A DNA stretch of 64,000 nt from Clostridium sp. (lineage in GTDB: Bacteria > Bacillota > Clostridia > Lachnospirales > Lachnospiraceae). This document shows positions 8,302-17,711 of this stretch, piece by piece. The position numbers and the translations under genes are program-made. The stretch spans positions 8,860 through 72,859 of the forward strand of contig SFNH01000001.1 of NCBI GenBank assembly GCA_004554205.1. The letters are read 5' to 3'. The notes beneath the pieces were generated by a model that had not been told where the DNA came from, did no database searches, and saw only the letters and a program-made list of their open reading frames with translations. The stretch's first letter is position 1. Each line of letters opens with the position of its first letter.

Positions 8302-10662
8302 ATGGACAAGGTACTGTACGATCTGATGGATTGGGCTGGCATTGAGGAGCTGGTGTATTCGGAGGCGGCAAATCCGGAACGGCTGCTGGGCCCGCATATC
8401 GTGCCGGAGGGGCTTTTGATTCAGACGTTTATTCCGACGGCGGATGCGGTCGCGGTAAAGCTCGGCGGCCAGACATATCCGATGGAGCGGCAAGATGAGG
8501 CCGGCTTTTTTGCGGCGCTGCTCCCGCGAAAGACGGTGGCGGACTACACGCTGCTTGTGGATTTCTCCGGAGGCGGGCAGGAGGAGCTCTATGATCCTTA
8601 TGCGTTCCCGTCACGCTACAGTGAGGCGGAGTTAAAGAAGTTTGACGCCGGCATCTATTATGATGTCTACAAGAAGATGGGCGCGCACCCGATGACGATA
8701 AACGGTGTGAGCGGCGTGTATTTCTCCGTGTGGGCGCCGTGTGCGATGCGCGTCAGCGTGGTGGGCGGCTTTAACATGTGGGACGGCAGGCGGCACCAGA
8801 TGAGGCGGCTGGGAGATTCGGGCGTGTTTGACCTGTTCATTCCGGGGCTTGCGGCAGGGGAGATCTACAAGTATGAGATTAAGACCCACAGGGGTGAGCC
8901 GATGTTAAAGGCGGATCCCTACGGCAATTACGCGGAGCTGCGCCCCAACACGGCTTCCATTGTGTGGGATTTGGATCAGTTCAGCTGGAGCGACGCAAAG
9001 TGGATGAAGGAGCGGGAGAAGATCAACGAGAAGGACAAGCCGCTTTCGATTTACGAGGTACACCTCGGCTCTTTTATCCGCAGGCCGCAGGCGAAGGACG
9101 AGGCGGGCAATGGAATCGTCGGCTCCGAGTTTTACAACTACCGGGAGATCGCGCCGCGCCTCGCGGAATATGTGAAGGAGATGGGCTACACCCACGTCGA
9201 GCTGATGCCGGTTATGGAGCATCCCCTTGACGCTTCCTGGGGCTATCAGGTGACGGGCTACTATGCGCCGACGAGCCGTTACGGCACGCCGGACGACTTT
9301 ATGTTTTTCATGGACTATATGCACGGACAGGGCATCGGCGTGATCCTGGACTGGGTTCCGGCGCATTTCCCGCGTGACGCCTACGGCCTGGCGTGTTTTG
9401 ACGGAAGCTGTGTGTACGAGCATCAGGATCCGCGGCAGGGCTCACATCCGCACTGGGGGACGTTGATCTACAACTACGGACGTCCGCAGGTGACGAATTT
9501 TCTGATCGCGAACGCGCTGTTCTGGGCGAAGCAGTATCACGCCGACGGCATCCGCATGGACGCGGTGGCTTCCATGCTCTACCTCGATTACGGGAAGAAT
9601 GACGGCGAGTGGGTCGCAAATATCTACGGCGGCCATGAGAATCTCGAGGCGGTCGAGTTTTTGAAGCATCTAAACAGCATATTCAAAAAGGAAGTGAAGG
9701 GCGCGCTCCTCATCGCCGAGGAATCGACCGCATGGCCGAAGATTACGGGCGATGTAAAGGAAAACGGGCTCGGCTTCGACTATAAGTGGAACATGGGCTG
9801 GATGAATGACTTTACAAGCTACTTAAAGTGTGACCCCTACTGGCGGAATCAGCATTACGGCGAGCTGACCTTCAGTATGCTGTATGCGTACAGTGAAGAT
9901 TTCGTGCTCGTATTCTCGCATGATGAGGTGGTGCACGGAAAGGCGTCCATGCTGTGCAAGATGCCGGGTGAGACATACGAGGCGAAGGCGGCGAATCTGC
10001 GCGCGGCGTACGGTTATATGTACGGGCATCCGGGGAAGAAGCTTCTGTTCATGGGGCAGGAGTTCGCTCAGGTCTCCGAGTGGAATGAGAATGAGGAGCT
10101 GCCGTGGGGTATCCTCGAGTATCCGGTGCACAAGGGGACACAGGACTATGTAAAGGCGCTCAACGCGCTTTATCGGACGCACTCGGCGCTGTATGAGAAG
10201 GATTTTCACCCGGATGGCTTTCAGTGGATCAACTGCACATCCGGAAGCGATAACATTGTCACATTCCAGAGGCGGACGGACAAGCCGGAGGAGACGCTTC
10301 TGTTTGTTTGCAACTTTGCGCCCGTGGAGCATGAGGCGTACCGGATGGGCGTGCCGTTCTATGGAAAATATAAGGAGATTTTAAACAGCGATGACAGGAA
10401 ATTCGGCGGAAGCGGCAAGGGGAATCCGCGCGTAAAGACCGCAAAGCAGGAGGAGTGCGACGGCCATGCGCATTCGCTGGTCATTGATCTGCCGCCGATG
10501 TCAACCCTTGTATTTTCCTGCGAGCCGATGAAAGCGCCGGAGAAGAAAGTTCCGGTGAAAAAGGCGCAGGAAAAGAAGACCCCGGTAAAAAAGGCGCCGG
10601 AAAAGAAAACTGCGGTGAAAAAGGCGGCAGCGAAGAAGGTAATGCCGAAGAAGAAGTCATGA
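8302..10662 (+). CDS. glgB: 1,4-alpha-glucan branching enzyme with lysine-rich C-terminal tail
   Basis: Makes alpha-1,6 branches in glycogen. The order is an N-terminal CBM48-type region (VYFSVWAPCAMRVSVVGGFNMWDG), the GH13 barrel with VILDWVPAHFP, DGIRMDAVASM (nucleophile Asp420), IAEESTAWP (Glu473) and FSHDEVVHG (Asp541), and a C-terminal beta domain. About 45 extra residues follow, built from repeated K-A-P-E-K-K and V-K-K units, ending PKKKS; this is unusual for GlgB and recalls histone H1 tails. The start follows AGGGGGA. The last six bases overlap the convergent pyrC. No other glg genes lie in the window. Confidence 0.95.
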   Translation: MDKVLYDLMDWAGIEELVYSEAANPERLLGPHIVPEGLLIQTFIPTADAVAVKLGGQTYPMERQDEAGFFAALLPRKTVADYTLLVDFSGGGQEELYDPYAFPSRYSEAELKKFDAGIYYDVYKKMGAHPMTINGVSGVYFSVWAPCAMRVSVVGGFNMWDGRRHQMRRLGDSGVFDLFIPGLAAGEIYKYEIKTHRGEPMLKADPYGNYAELRPNTASIVWDLDQFSWSDAKWMKEREKINEKDKPLSIYEVHLGSFIRRPQAKDEAGNGIVGSEFYNYREIAPRLAEYVKEMGYTHVELMPVMEHPLDASWGYQVTGYYAPTSRYGTPDDFMFFMDYMHGQGIGVILDWVPAHFPRDAYGLACFDGSCVYEHQDPRQGSHPHWGTLIYNYGRPQVTNFLIANALFWAKQYHADGIRMDAVASMLYLDYGKNDGEWVANIYGGHENLEAVEFLKHLNSIFKKEVKGALLIAEESTAWPKITGDVKENGLGFDYKWNMGWMNDFTSYLKCDPYWRNQHYGELTFSMLYAYSEDFVLVFSHDEVVHGKASMLCKMPGETYEAKAANLRAAYGYMYGHPGKKLLFMGQEFAQVSEWNENEELPWGILEYPVHKGTQDYVKALNALYRTHSALYEKDFHPDGFQWINCTSGSDNIVTFQRRTDKPEETLLFVCNFAPVEHEAYRMGVPFYGKYKEILNSDDRKFGGSGKGNPRVKTAKQEECDGHAHSLVIDLPPMSTLVFSCEPMKAPEKKVPVKKAQEKKTPVKKAPEKKTAVKKAAAKKVMPKKKS

Positions 10663-11943
10663 CGGATCGCGGTAGGCGACCCGCCCGCCGCAGATCGTGT
10701 ATTTTACCTTTCCGTACAGACGCTCACCGATAAACGGTGAGTTGTCTGACCTGGAAGCAAACTGTGTGACAGTCCATTCTTCGTCCGGGTCAAAGATTAC
10801 GAGGTCGGCGTCGGCGCCCTTGCCGATCCGGCCTTTTGTGTCCTCCAGATGATAGAGGATCGCGGGATTTAAGCTCATCTTCTCGATGAGCGCAAGGAGG
10901 CTTAAGTGTCCGGCGCGGACAAGGTTGGTGATGCCGAGCGCCAGTGCGGTCTCAAGCCCGATGATGCCGCTGGGGGCATTAAGCAGCGGGCGTTTTTTTT
11001 CTTCCGCGCTGTGCGGCGCGTGGTCTGTGGCGATGATGTCGATAACGCCCTCCTTAAGCCCGCGGATCAGCGCGTCTCTGTCCGCGGCTGTACGCAGCGG
11101 CGGATTCATCTTTGCGAGCGTTCCGTGCTTTAGTACGGCGGTCTCGTCAAGTGAGAAGTGGTGCGGCGTCACCTCCGCCATCACATGGGCCCCGAGCTGT
11201 TTTGCCAGCGCTACCATGCGGACGGAGTTTGCCGAGCTGATGTGCTGGATGTCGATGGCCGCGCCGGTGTGAAGCGCAAGCATACAGTCCCGCGCCACCA
11301 TCACGTCCTCCGCGGCGGCAGGAGAGCCGCCGATGCCAAGCTTTTCAGAGACCGCGCCGCGGTTGATGCCGTTGTTTTCGATGAGGGACGGCTCTTCCTC
11401 GTGGAAGCTTAGCGGCACATTAAGCCGGGCAGATTCCTCCATCGCTTTTTTCACGATCGCCGCGTTTTGAAGCGGGATGCCGTCGTCGGTGAAGCCGACG
11501 GCTCCGTGCGCTTTCAGCGTCTCCATATCGGTCAGGGTCTCCCCCTTCATGCCGACGGTAATGCAGGCGGCTGTCATCACGTTGATTGGCGTCTTCTTCC
11601 CCTCATCAATTACATACCTGAGCGTTTCCGCATTATCCACGGGCGGTCTTGTGTTCGCCATGCAGATCACGGTGGTAAAGCCGCCGGACGCGGCAGCAGC
11701 AGCGCCGGTATGGATATCCTCTTTATAAGTGAATCCCGGGTCGCGGAAATGTACATGCACGTCGATCAGTCCCGGCGCGACGACCATGCCGGAGGCGTCG
11801 ATGAGGGATGTGGCGGCGGCGCCGTAGCGCTCTTTCATTCCATCGCCCATATCTGTGATCTTCCCCCGGTCGATTGCCAGGTCCGTTACTCTGTCGGTTC
11901 CCGATCCCGGGTCGAGAATCCGTCCGCCGCAGATCAGAATCAT
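10657..11943 (-). CDS. pyrC: Dihydroorotase
   Basis: Third step of de novo pyrimidine synthesis: reversible cyclisation of carbamoyl aspartate to dihydroorotate. The 428-aa amidohydrolase has the metal motif DVHVHFRDPG (His63 and His65), GGFTTVICMANTRPPVD, and the later ATDHAPHS. Length and motifs fit class I PyrC of Gram-positive bacteria. No other pyr genes are adjacent. Its final codons overlap the end of glgB on the other strand by six bases. The toxin gene upstream on the same strand is 12 bp away. Confidence 0.95.
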   Translation of the reverse strand: MILICGGRILDPGSGTDRVTDLAIDRGKITDMGDGMKERYGAAATSLIDASGMVVAPGLIDVHVHFRDPGFTYKEDIHTGAAAAASGGFTTVICMANTRPPVDNAETLRYVIDEGKKTPINVMTAACITVGMKGETLTDMETLKAHGAVGFTDDGIPLQNAAIVKKAMEESARLNVPLSFHEEEPSLIENNGINRGAVSEKLGIGGSPAAAEDVMVARDCMLALHTGAAIDIQHISSANSVRMVALAKQLGAHVMAEVTPHHFSLDETAVLKHGTLAKMNPPLRTAADRDALIRGLKEGVIDIIATDHAPHSAEEKKRPLLNAPSGIIGLETALALGITNLVRAGHLSLLALIEKMSLNPAILYHLEDTKGRIGKGADADLVIFDPDEEWTVTQFASRSDNSPFIGERLYGKVKYTICGGRVAYRDPS

Positions 11944-11955
11944 AAAACAAGCCTC

Positions 11956-12372
11956 CTATTTGTTTTTGCTCAATAGATCGAGCAGTTCTCTTGGAGTTAC
12001 AATAAATGGCTTCCTGGGGAAATGTTTGATATTTCCGGTTACAAGGTAGGCGCCGTCGTCATGTTTTTCCAGGGCTACCTCGTAAAATGGCAAGTCATTC
12101 ATGTCCGAAAGCATTATGCCGGAAGGAGACGGATCGACCGATATGCCGTATTGTTCTATGGCAGAGAGGAGATATTCGATGGCGTCACCGGAAAAGCCGA
12201 ATTTCTTACGGTATAAAACTTCACGATACTCTTTTGTGATTACATGGCTGTAAAGAGGGATGATCTCGCCTCTGATTACTTTGCCAACGACCTGAACGGT
12301 TGCAGCGTCATCCTTAGCGGACAGCAATGCAGATACGAGCACATTTGTATCGAGTACCGCATAGCGGATCAT
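11956..12372 (-). CDS. PIN-domain toxin (VapC-like, TIGR00305-type)
   Basis: A probable ribonuclease toxin of a type II toxin-antitoxin pair. The 138-aa protein starts MIRYAVLDTNVLVSALL, with the first catalytic acid Asp8. Central acids are in TKEYREVL and a late LVTGNIKHFP motif is typical of this PIN subfamily. Its start overlaps the stop of the upstream antitoxin by 4 bp (ATGA), so the pair is translationally coupled. The RelB/DinJ antitoxin with a PIN toxin is a mixed pairing that does occur in clostridia. RNA target unknown. Confidence 0.88.
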   Translation of the reverse strand: MIRYAVLDTNVLVSALLSAKDDAATVQVVGKVIRGEIIPLYSHVITKEYREVLYRKKFGFSGDAIEYLLSAIEQYGISVDPSPSGIMLSDMNDLPFYEVALEKHDDGAYLVTGNIKHFPRKPFIVTPRELLDLLSKNK

Positions 12373-12668
12373 ACGTCAGCCTCACTGCGTGCAAGATCAA
12401 TCTCCTCGTTAATTTCATCAAGTTCCATGTCGGCAACACCGTTATCTCTGGCTTGTGCCCGTAAAGCCATGAAAGCCTGCATTGCACCTTCTCTGGTAAT
12501 CTTTGTCTCAGGAGAGGAAATCTCAAAAGGAATTCTGCGCTGCCTCACCACGGCTCGTGCAAAAACATTGATTGCGGTAGTAGTGTTCATTCCGAATTCC
12601 TGACATAATCCGTCAAATTGTTTTTTTAATGCTTCATCCATGCGGACGCTGAAAGTTGCCTGTGCCAT
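12369..12668 (-). CDS. RelB/DinJ-family antitoxin
   Basis: A 99-aa protein. The N-terminal ribbon-helix-helix reads FSVRMDEALKKQFDGLCQEFGMNTTTAINVFARAV (shown here as the family hallmark, M-D-E then T-T-A-I-N-V-F). The second half, acidic and helical, is the likely toxin-binding part (DMELDEINEEIDLARSEA). It sits first in the operon behind a consensus promoter, as usual for antitoxins that repress their own transcription. Confidence 0.88.
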   Translation of the reverse strand: MAQATFSVRMDEALKKQFDGLCQEFGMNTTTAINVFARAVVRQRRIPFEISSPETKITREGAMQAFMALRAQARDNGVADMELDEINEEIDLARSEADV

Positions 12669-12693
12669 TACCTCGCCTCCTTCTCTTTTTTAT

Positions 12694-12722
12694 ATTGTAT
12701 GCTAAATGGTGCAAAATGTCAA
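12694..12722 (-). promoter_or_regulatory. Consensus SigA promoter of the toxin-antitoxin operon
   Basis: Read on the minus strand: TTGACA (complement of 12717-12722), 17 bp, TACAAT (complement of 12694-12699), 25 bp before the antitoxin start. Confidence 0.85.
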
Positions 12723-12971
12723 CAAAAATAACCTGATAGGTGCAATCAAGGGTAACAGTTCAGCCATGCGGCTCACCTCGGTCGCGGGCGGCGTTCTTGT
12801 TTTTGTTCGGTCGCCGGATGTAACATTCTTACGGACTTTGCAGCAAGTGCAAAGTCCTACTTTAAACTGTTATCATCAAAGCGCACTGTCCGAGCCGTAG
12901 GCGAGTTTGCGCGACTGGCGGCTACGCAGCGTGTCACACGGGCTGCCTGTCCGGGAGCTGCGGCGTAAAAT
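12723..12971. other. Gene-free region holding a composite palindromic element
   Basis: No gene is visible. The region is largely filled by the composite repeat at 12751-12874, then about 95 bp of GC-rich sequence up to the terminator of the DUF378 gene. Confidence 0.6.
12751..12874. repeat. Composite dispersed palindromic element (copy d)
   Basis: A 124-bp element bounded by inverted ends GGTAACAGTT and AACTGTTATC. Its left 60 bp match 6846-6905 inverted (about 51/60). Its right 51 bp (12824-12874) match 23797-23847 inverted (about 46/51). The right half holds a perfect 10-bp hairpin, GGACTTTGCA with its complement. Confidence 0.85.
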
Positions 12972-13007
12972 AACAGCCCCCGCGGGCATCTTCCCGCGGG
13001 GGCTGTT
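12972..13007 (-). terminator. Terminator after the DUF378 gene
   Basis: A perfect 15-bp GC-rich stem (12972-12986 with 12993-13007) around a 6-nt loop, 30 bp past the DUF378 stop on the minus strand, followed there by a T-rich stretch. Confidence 0.8.
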
Positions 13008-13036
13008 GTTACAGTCCTTCGATTTTCTATAGTGCG

Positions 13037-13249
13037 TTACTGCGCCGCAGCTTCCCCGTCCCGCATATAAAAGCTGATCAGATAAAGCCCGCACAGACCA
13101 ACCAGCGCATAGATGATCCGGGACAGCCAGGACATGCTTCCAAACAGAAAGGCTACCAGGTTAAAATCGAAAAATCCAACCAGTCCCCAGTTGACGGCAC
13201 CGATGATCGCAATGGTCAGCGCCGTGTAATCTAATGCCTTATTTCTCAT
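13037..13249 (-). CDS. DUF378 small membrane protein
   Basis: A 70-aa protein with two predicted membrane helices: ALTIAIIGAVNWGLVGF and IIYALVGLCGLYLISFY. The GAxNWGLVG motif is the DUF378 hallmark; function unknown. The frame is open 63 bp further upstream, but the ATG at 13249 is chosen because AAGGAGG lies just before it and the protein then begins MRNKALDYTAL, as in the family. Confidence 0.88.
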   Translation of the reverse strand: MRNKALDYTALTIAIIGAVNWGLVGFFDFNLVAFLFGSMSWLSRIIYALVGLCGLYLISFYMRDGEAAAQ

Positions 13250-13326
13250 GGCAATACCTCCTTTTATGCGGGTAGTATTACCGGATTTGGAATAATTATT
13301 CGGCACGATCACGCGGGCGCGCAGGA

Positions 13327-14433
13327 CTACTTTGACTTTACTTCTTTCCAGAGGCTGTTGTAGATGGAATCCACGTCATCGCCGAGGTACTGGAACACCT
13401 CGGAATTTTTGAGGGAATCCATCTCCGGGAACAGCGCCCTGTTGGTTTGCGTCTCCTTATCAAGCATCTCAAACGCGCCCCTGTTGGGGGTCGGATAGGT
13501 GATGTACTCAAAGTTTGCCTTCGCGATCTCGGGGCGGCAGAGGAAATCGATCCATTTCTCGGCATTTTCTTTGTTTTTTGCATTTTTCGGAATCACCCAG
13601 GAGTCGATCCACAGATTCGTGCCTTCCTCGGGCAGTACATACTCTAAGGTGTAGTCGAGCCCGAGATTTTTGACTTCCTCCTGAATGTAGAGCATCTCGC
13701 CGGAGTAGATCACGCCCACGGCGGCTTCGCCGCCGATCATTTTGTCGCGCACCTGGTCGATGACGTATGCCTGCACCAACGGCTTCTGGTCAATCAGCGC
13801 CTGTTTTGCTTTTTCAAGCTCCTGCCTGTCGGAGGTGTTCATGGAATTGCCGTCCTTTTTTAGCGCGACCATAAAGGCGTCGCGGACGCTGTCCTGCATG
13901 AGGATTTCGCCTTTTAAGCGCTCATCCCAGAGATCCGCCCATTTGGTGGGCGCTTCCACGCCGAGCTCCTCAAGGCGCTTTGTGTTGTAGAGAATGCCTA
14001 CCGTGCCCCAGCAGTAGGGGACGGAGTATCTGTTCTCCGGGTCAAAGGCTCTCGACATCTCCATGTATGCCGGATCGATCTGGTCGATATTCGGAACATT
14101 GTCAAAATTGATCTCGGCGAGCATATCATTTTCGCGCATCTTCTGGATCATGTAGTCTGAGGGGCAGACCACATCGTAGCTTACGGCGCCGGCCTCGATA
14201 ACGGGGTACATCTCCTCGTTTGTCTCAAACATGTCGTAAATGACCCGGATGCCGGTCTCATCCTCGAACTGCGAGATCACATCCTCGTCGATGTACTCTC
14301 CCCAGTTGTAGACATAAAGCTCGCCGGCCCCGTTTTCGGAGGCGTTGCCCCCCGCGGAGGCGCCACAGCCGGAAAGCAGGGCGGCGGAAGCGGCAAGGAC
14401 TGCAAACGACATCACAATTTTAGTTTTCTTCAT
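13327..14433 (-). CDS. potD: Spermidine/putrescine ABC transporter, substrate-binding lipoprotein
   Basis: A 368-aa polyamine-binding protein. The signal peptide ends in lipobox LLSGC (Cys23), so it is anchored to the outer face of the membrane. The mature part has LYVYNWGEYIDEDVISQFEDETG, the standard PotD/PotF start, and VPYCWGTVGILYNT. Last gene of the XRE-potABCD operon, 2 bp after potC. Confidence 0.95.
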   Translation of the reverse strand: MKKTKIVMSFAVLAASAALLSGCGASAGGNASENGAGELYVYNWGEYIDEDVISQFEDETGIRVIYDMFETNEEMYPVIEAGAVSYDVVCPSDYMIQKMRENDMLAEINFDNVPNIDQIDPAYMEMSRAFDPENRYSVPYCWGTVGILYNTKRLEELGVEAPTKWADLWDERLKGEILMQDSVRDAFMVALKKDGNSMNTSDRQELEKAKQALIDQKPLVQAYVIDQVRDKMIGGEAAVGVIYSGEMLYIQEEVKNLGLDYTLEYVLPEEGTNLWIDSWVIPKNAKNKENAEKWIDFLCRPEIAKANFEYITYPTPNRGAFEMLDKETQTNRALFPEMDSLKNSEVFQYLGDDVDSIYNSLWKEVKSK

Positions 14434-14435
14434 AG

Positions 14436-15233
14436 TTATTCGCTCCTTTCTTTTTTCTTTGGCGCAAAGTTGCTGATGATAAGTAAGGCGAGCACCGCGG
14501 TGAAGATCACCGTGGAGAGCGCGTACATCGACGGTTTGATTCCTCTGCGCACCTCGCTGTAGATCAAGGTGGAGAGTGTGTTGATGCCCGCGCCGCGTGT
14601 AAAGTGCGTGATGATGAAATCGTCAAGCGACATCGTGAATGCCAGCAGAAAGCCGGAGAGCACGCCCGGAAGGATATCCGGGAACACGACCTTAAAGAAC
14701 GCGTAAACAGGGCCCGCGCCCAGGTCCATGGCTGCCTCGTAGGTGAATTTGCTGGTCTGCTTGAGCTTTGGCATGACACTTAATATCACATAGGGGATAT
14801 TAAAGGTAATATGCGCGATCAGCACGGTCTTAAATCCCAGCGAGACGCCGAAGGCGATGAAGGCGAGCATCAGCGAGATGCCTGTGACGATATCCGCGTT
14901 TAACATCGGGATGTTAGTGATCCCCATCACGATCGTCTTCGGGAGCGCTCTCATGCTGTTTATGGCAATGGCGGCCGCGGTGCCGATGATCGTGGCGGCG
15001 AGCGCCGACAAAAACGCGATCAGCAGTGTGTTGCGCAGAGCGTCCATGATGTTGCGGCTCGCGAACATCTGGGTGTACCACTGCAGAGTAAAGCCCCCCC
15101 ACTGCGTGCGGGATTTGGAGCTGTTAAAGGACAAAACGGCCATGGTGGCAATCGGCGCGTACAGAAAGACCATGATGATGGACAGATAGAAATTCTGCCA
15201 TATGCGTTTGAGATTCTGCCGTATTCTGCTCAT
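14436..15233 (-). CDS. potC: Spermidine/putrescine ABC transporter permease PotC
   Basis: Inner-membrane permease with about six helices and the EAA loop region EAAMDLGAGPVYAFFKVVFPDILPG that docks on PotA. The ATG at 15233 is preferred to the GTG at 15245 because AAGGGAG precedes it at usable distance and it begins one base after the potB stop. 265 aa. Confidence 0.94.
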   Translation of the reverse strand: MSRIRQNLKRIWQNFYLSIIMVFLYAPIATMAVLSFNSSKSRTQWGGFTLQWYTQMFASRNIMDALRNTLLIAFLSALAATIIGTAAAIAINSMRALPKTIVMGITNIPMLNADIVTGISLMLAFIAFGVSLGFKTVLIAHITFNIPYVILSVMPKLKQTSKFTYEAAMDLGAGPVYAFFKVVFPDILPGVLSGFLLAFTMSLDDFIITHFTRGAGINTLSTLIYSEVRRGIKPSMYALSTVIFTAVLALLIISNFAPKKKERSE

Positions 15234-15234
15234 G

Positions 15235-16047
15235 CTAGAATGCACTCCCTTCTCCGTTTTTGTCGTACTTGGCGATCAATGCCATGCTGATGAGGATAAA
15301 TGCCATAAGCACCAGCGAAAGGCCGGAGCCTAAGTTCCGGTTGCCCCCTCTGGTGAACTCCTGTTCGATGACATTGCCGATCAGGAGGATCTTGCTGCCT
15401 CCGAGGAGGTTTGAGATCACGAAGGTTGTAAGCGCCGGCACGAACACCATGGTGATGCCGCTGATGACGCCCGGCACGCTTAAGGGGAACCATACCCACA
15501 GCAGCGTCTGGAGAGAATTTGCCCCGAGGTCACGCGCGGCGTTTACGGTATTGTCGTCAATCTTGCACAGGACGTTGTAAATCGGGAGCACCATAAAGGG
15601 CAGGAAGTTGTAGACCATGCCCAGGACGATGGCGCCCGGTGTGTTGATGAGGCTTTGCGGCGGAAGGTGCAGCAGATTCAAGATGCCGTTGATCACGCCG
15701 TTTTTCTCAAGCAGGGTCTGCCACGCCAGGGTGCGCAGCAGGAAATTCATCCACATGGGAAGAATGAAAATAAACACGATAAAGCTTCCCTGACCCATTC
15801 CGCGGTTTCTTAGGATCATCGCCAGCGGATACGCCAGGATGAGGCAGATGAGCGTGCTGATCAGGGACAGCGCAAGGGACAGTCCGAGCGCCTTTAAGTG
15901 TTCCGGCGTGGCGATGGAGAGCAGGTTTTTCAGGGTAAAGGCCCCGGTCCTGTCCGTCAGCCCGTAAAACACGATAAGTCCGAGAGGAATGATGATAAAA
16001 CCGATCATCCAGACCAGATACGGTCCGGCCAGCCATTTCTTATTCAT
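15235..16047 (-). CDS. potB: Spermidine/putrescine ABC transporter permease PotB
   Basis: Permease partner of PotC with about six helices and the coupling loop [25 protein letters not shown]. Two starts are possible: ATG 16068 inside potA with a ribosome site too close, or ATG 16047, which overlaps the potA stop by 8 bp and has GAGGAGG upstream. The latter gives [13 protein letters not shown] and is used here. Confidence 0.93.
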   Translation of the reverse strand: MNKKWLAGPYLVWMIGFIIIPLGLIVFYGLTDRTGAFTLKNLLSIATPEHLKALGLSLALSLISTLICLILAYPLAMILRNRGMGQGSFIVFIFILPMWMNFLLRTLAWQTLLEKNGVINGILNLLHLPPQSLINTPGAIVLGMVYNFLPFMVLPIYNVLCKIDDNTVNAARDLGANSLQTLLWVWFPLSVPGVISGITMVFVPALTTFVISNLLGGSKILLIGNVIEQEFTRGGNRNLGSGLSLVLMAFILISMALIAKYDKNGEGSAF

Positions 16048-17116
16048 TGACGCCAACAGCCTCCTCATCCTCCGAAGTCGGTTTGTTCATAATCTGGATG
16101 TCGAAGGGGTCCACATGGATGCCGACCTCCTTTCCCACCGGGCAGAGATCCGTGGAGTGCACCAGCCACTCAAAGCCATCCGGGGTGGTGACCTCCATTT
16201 CATAGTGGACACCCTTGAAGATCAGGTGGGTACAGACGCCGGTCAGCGTCCCCGCATCCGGCTCTACCAGGTCGATATCCTCCGGCCGGATCACCACATC
16301 CACAGGCGTGTTGTTTCCGAAGCCCTTGTCCACGCAGGCAAACCTTGCGCCGAAGATCTCCACCAGCTCATCGCGTATCATGATGCCGGGCACGATGTTG
16401 CTCTCGCCTATGAAGTCGGCCACGAACGCGTTTTCCGGCTCGTTGTAAATCTGCTCCGGGGTGCCCATCTGCTGAATGTAGCCCTGATTCATAACAACGA
16501 TGGTGTCGGACATGGTAAGCGCCTCCTCCTGGTCGTGGGTGACATAGATAAAGGTGATGCCGAGCTCATTTTTCAGGCGGATCAGCTCGTACTGCATATC
16601 CTGGCGCAGCTTTAGATCGAGCGCTCCGAGAGGCTCGTCCAGAAGCAGGACGCGCGGCTCGTTTACGATGGCCCGGGCGATGGCGATGCGCTGCTGCTGA
16701 CCGCCGCTTAGAGAGTCCACGGTGCGCTTCTCGTAGCCATCCAGGTTTACGAGCTTTAGGGCATATTTGATCTTGTCATCAATGTAGGCCTTTGACTTTC
16801 CCTTGATCTTCAGCCCAAACGCGATGTTTTCAGCGATGTTCATGTGGGTGAAGAGCGCGTATTTCTGGAATACGGTGTTGAGCTGACGCTTGTTGGGCGG
16901 CAGCTTGCTGATGTCCGCGCCGTTAAAGAGAACCTTGCCGGTGTCGGCCGTCTCGAAGCCGCCGATGATCCTTAAGGTCGTCGTCTTGCCGCAGCCGCTC
17001 GGGCCGAGCAGTGTCACAAAGGTATTTTCCTTCACGGAGAGGTTCAGGTCGTCGAGTACCATAGTCCCGTCAAAGCTCTTGGAAATGTTTATTAAATCGA
17101 TTAAGGGCTGTGCCAT
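16040..17116 (-). CDS. potA: Spermidine/putrescine ABC transporter ATP-binding protein
   Basis: ATPase of the polyamine importer. Motifs: Walker [10 protein letters not shown], signature LSGGQQQR, Walker [13 protein letters not shown] and the switch His in [10 protein letters not shown], followed by a C-terminal TOBE-type regulatory domain ([13 protein letters not shown]). 358 aa. Second gene after the XRE-cupin regulator, 30 bp away. Confidence 0.96.
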   Translation of the reverse strand: MAQPLIDLINISKSFDGTMVLDDLNLSVKENTFVTLLGPSGCGKTTTLRIIGGFETADTGKVLFNGADISKLPPNKRQLNTVFQKYALFTHMNIAENIAFGLKIKGKSKAYIDDKIKYALKLVNLDGYEKRTVDSLSGGQQQRIAIARAIVNEPRVLLLDEPLGALDLKLRQDMQYELIRLKNELGITFIYVTHDQEEALTMSDTIVVMNQGYIQQMGTPEQIYNEPENAFVADFIGESNIVPGIMIRDELVEIFGARFACVDKGFGNNTPVDVVIRPEDIDLVEPDAGTLTGVCTHLIFKGVHYEMEVTTPDGFEWLVHSTDLCPVGKEVGIHVDPFDIQIMNKPTSEDEEAVGVNE

Positions 17117-17146
17117 CGTATCTTCCTCCTGAAAGTGCGGTCTTAG

Positions 17147-17680
17147 TTAAAAGCTGGGCGGGGAGCTGACCCAGATCAGGGCCGCACCGCTTTTGCTGCT
17201 TAAATAATGCTTCTTATCGGACACGAAGTAGAAGGATTCGCCTTTCTTTGCCCGGTAGGTCTTGCCGCCAATGTGGATGGCGACCGAGCCCTGGAGCACA
17301 TAGCCGAATTCTTCCCCTTCATGGGGATTGTCCGGGTAGGTCTCGCCGCCGGCCTCAAGTGTCAGAAGGATCGGCTCCATCATGTTTTTCTGGGCGTTTG
17401 GTATGATCCAGCGGATACTGTTCTTTAAGTCTGCGTCATATTTTTCAAAATAGTCCGATTTTCCGAAGACGATCTGCTCCTCCGGCGTCTCGTTGAAAAA
17501 CTCGCCTAGAGTCGTGCCGAGGCACTGTAAAATGTCGGTCAGGGTTGCGATGGAGGGGGAGGTCAAGTTCCGCTCAAGCTGGGAAATGAAGCCCTTTGAC
17601 AGCTCCGCGCGGTCCGCTAGCTCCTCCTGGGTCAGCCCCTTTAAGACCCGAAGCTCTTTTAATTTCATTCCGATATCCAT
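17147..17680 (-). CDS. XRE-family regulator with cupin domain (polyamine operon)
   Basis: 177 aa: an N-terminal helix-turn-helix (MKLKELRVLKGLTQEELADRAE, then KGFISQLERN) and a C-terminal cupin with HEGEEFGYVLQGSVAIHIGG. This architecture is shared with PuuR-like regulators, where the cupin senses a small ligand. As first gene of the potABCD operon it most likely controls polyamine uptake, possibly by sensing putrescine or spermidine (inference). Start supported by GGAGG seven bases upstream. Confidence 0.9.
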   Translation of the reverse strand: MDIGMKLKELRVLKGLTQEELADRAELSKGFISQLERNLTSPSIATLTDILQCLGTTLGEFFNETPEEQIVFGKSDYFEKYDADLKNSIRWIIPNAQKNMMEPILLTLEAGGETYPDNPHEGEEFGYVLQGSVAIHIGGKTYRAKKGESFYFVSDKKHYLSSKSGAALIWVSSPPSF

Positions 17681-17711
17681 GATGCGCCTCCGATATGGTA
17701 CTAACCGAAAA

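Noticed and set aside
11956..13249. Integrated mobile island around the toxin-antitoxin pair
   Set aside because: No integrase, att-like direct repeats at a tRNA, or clear composition shift; pyrC on one side is a core gene.
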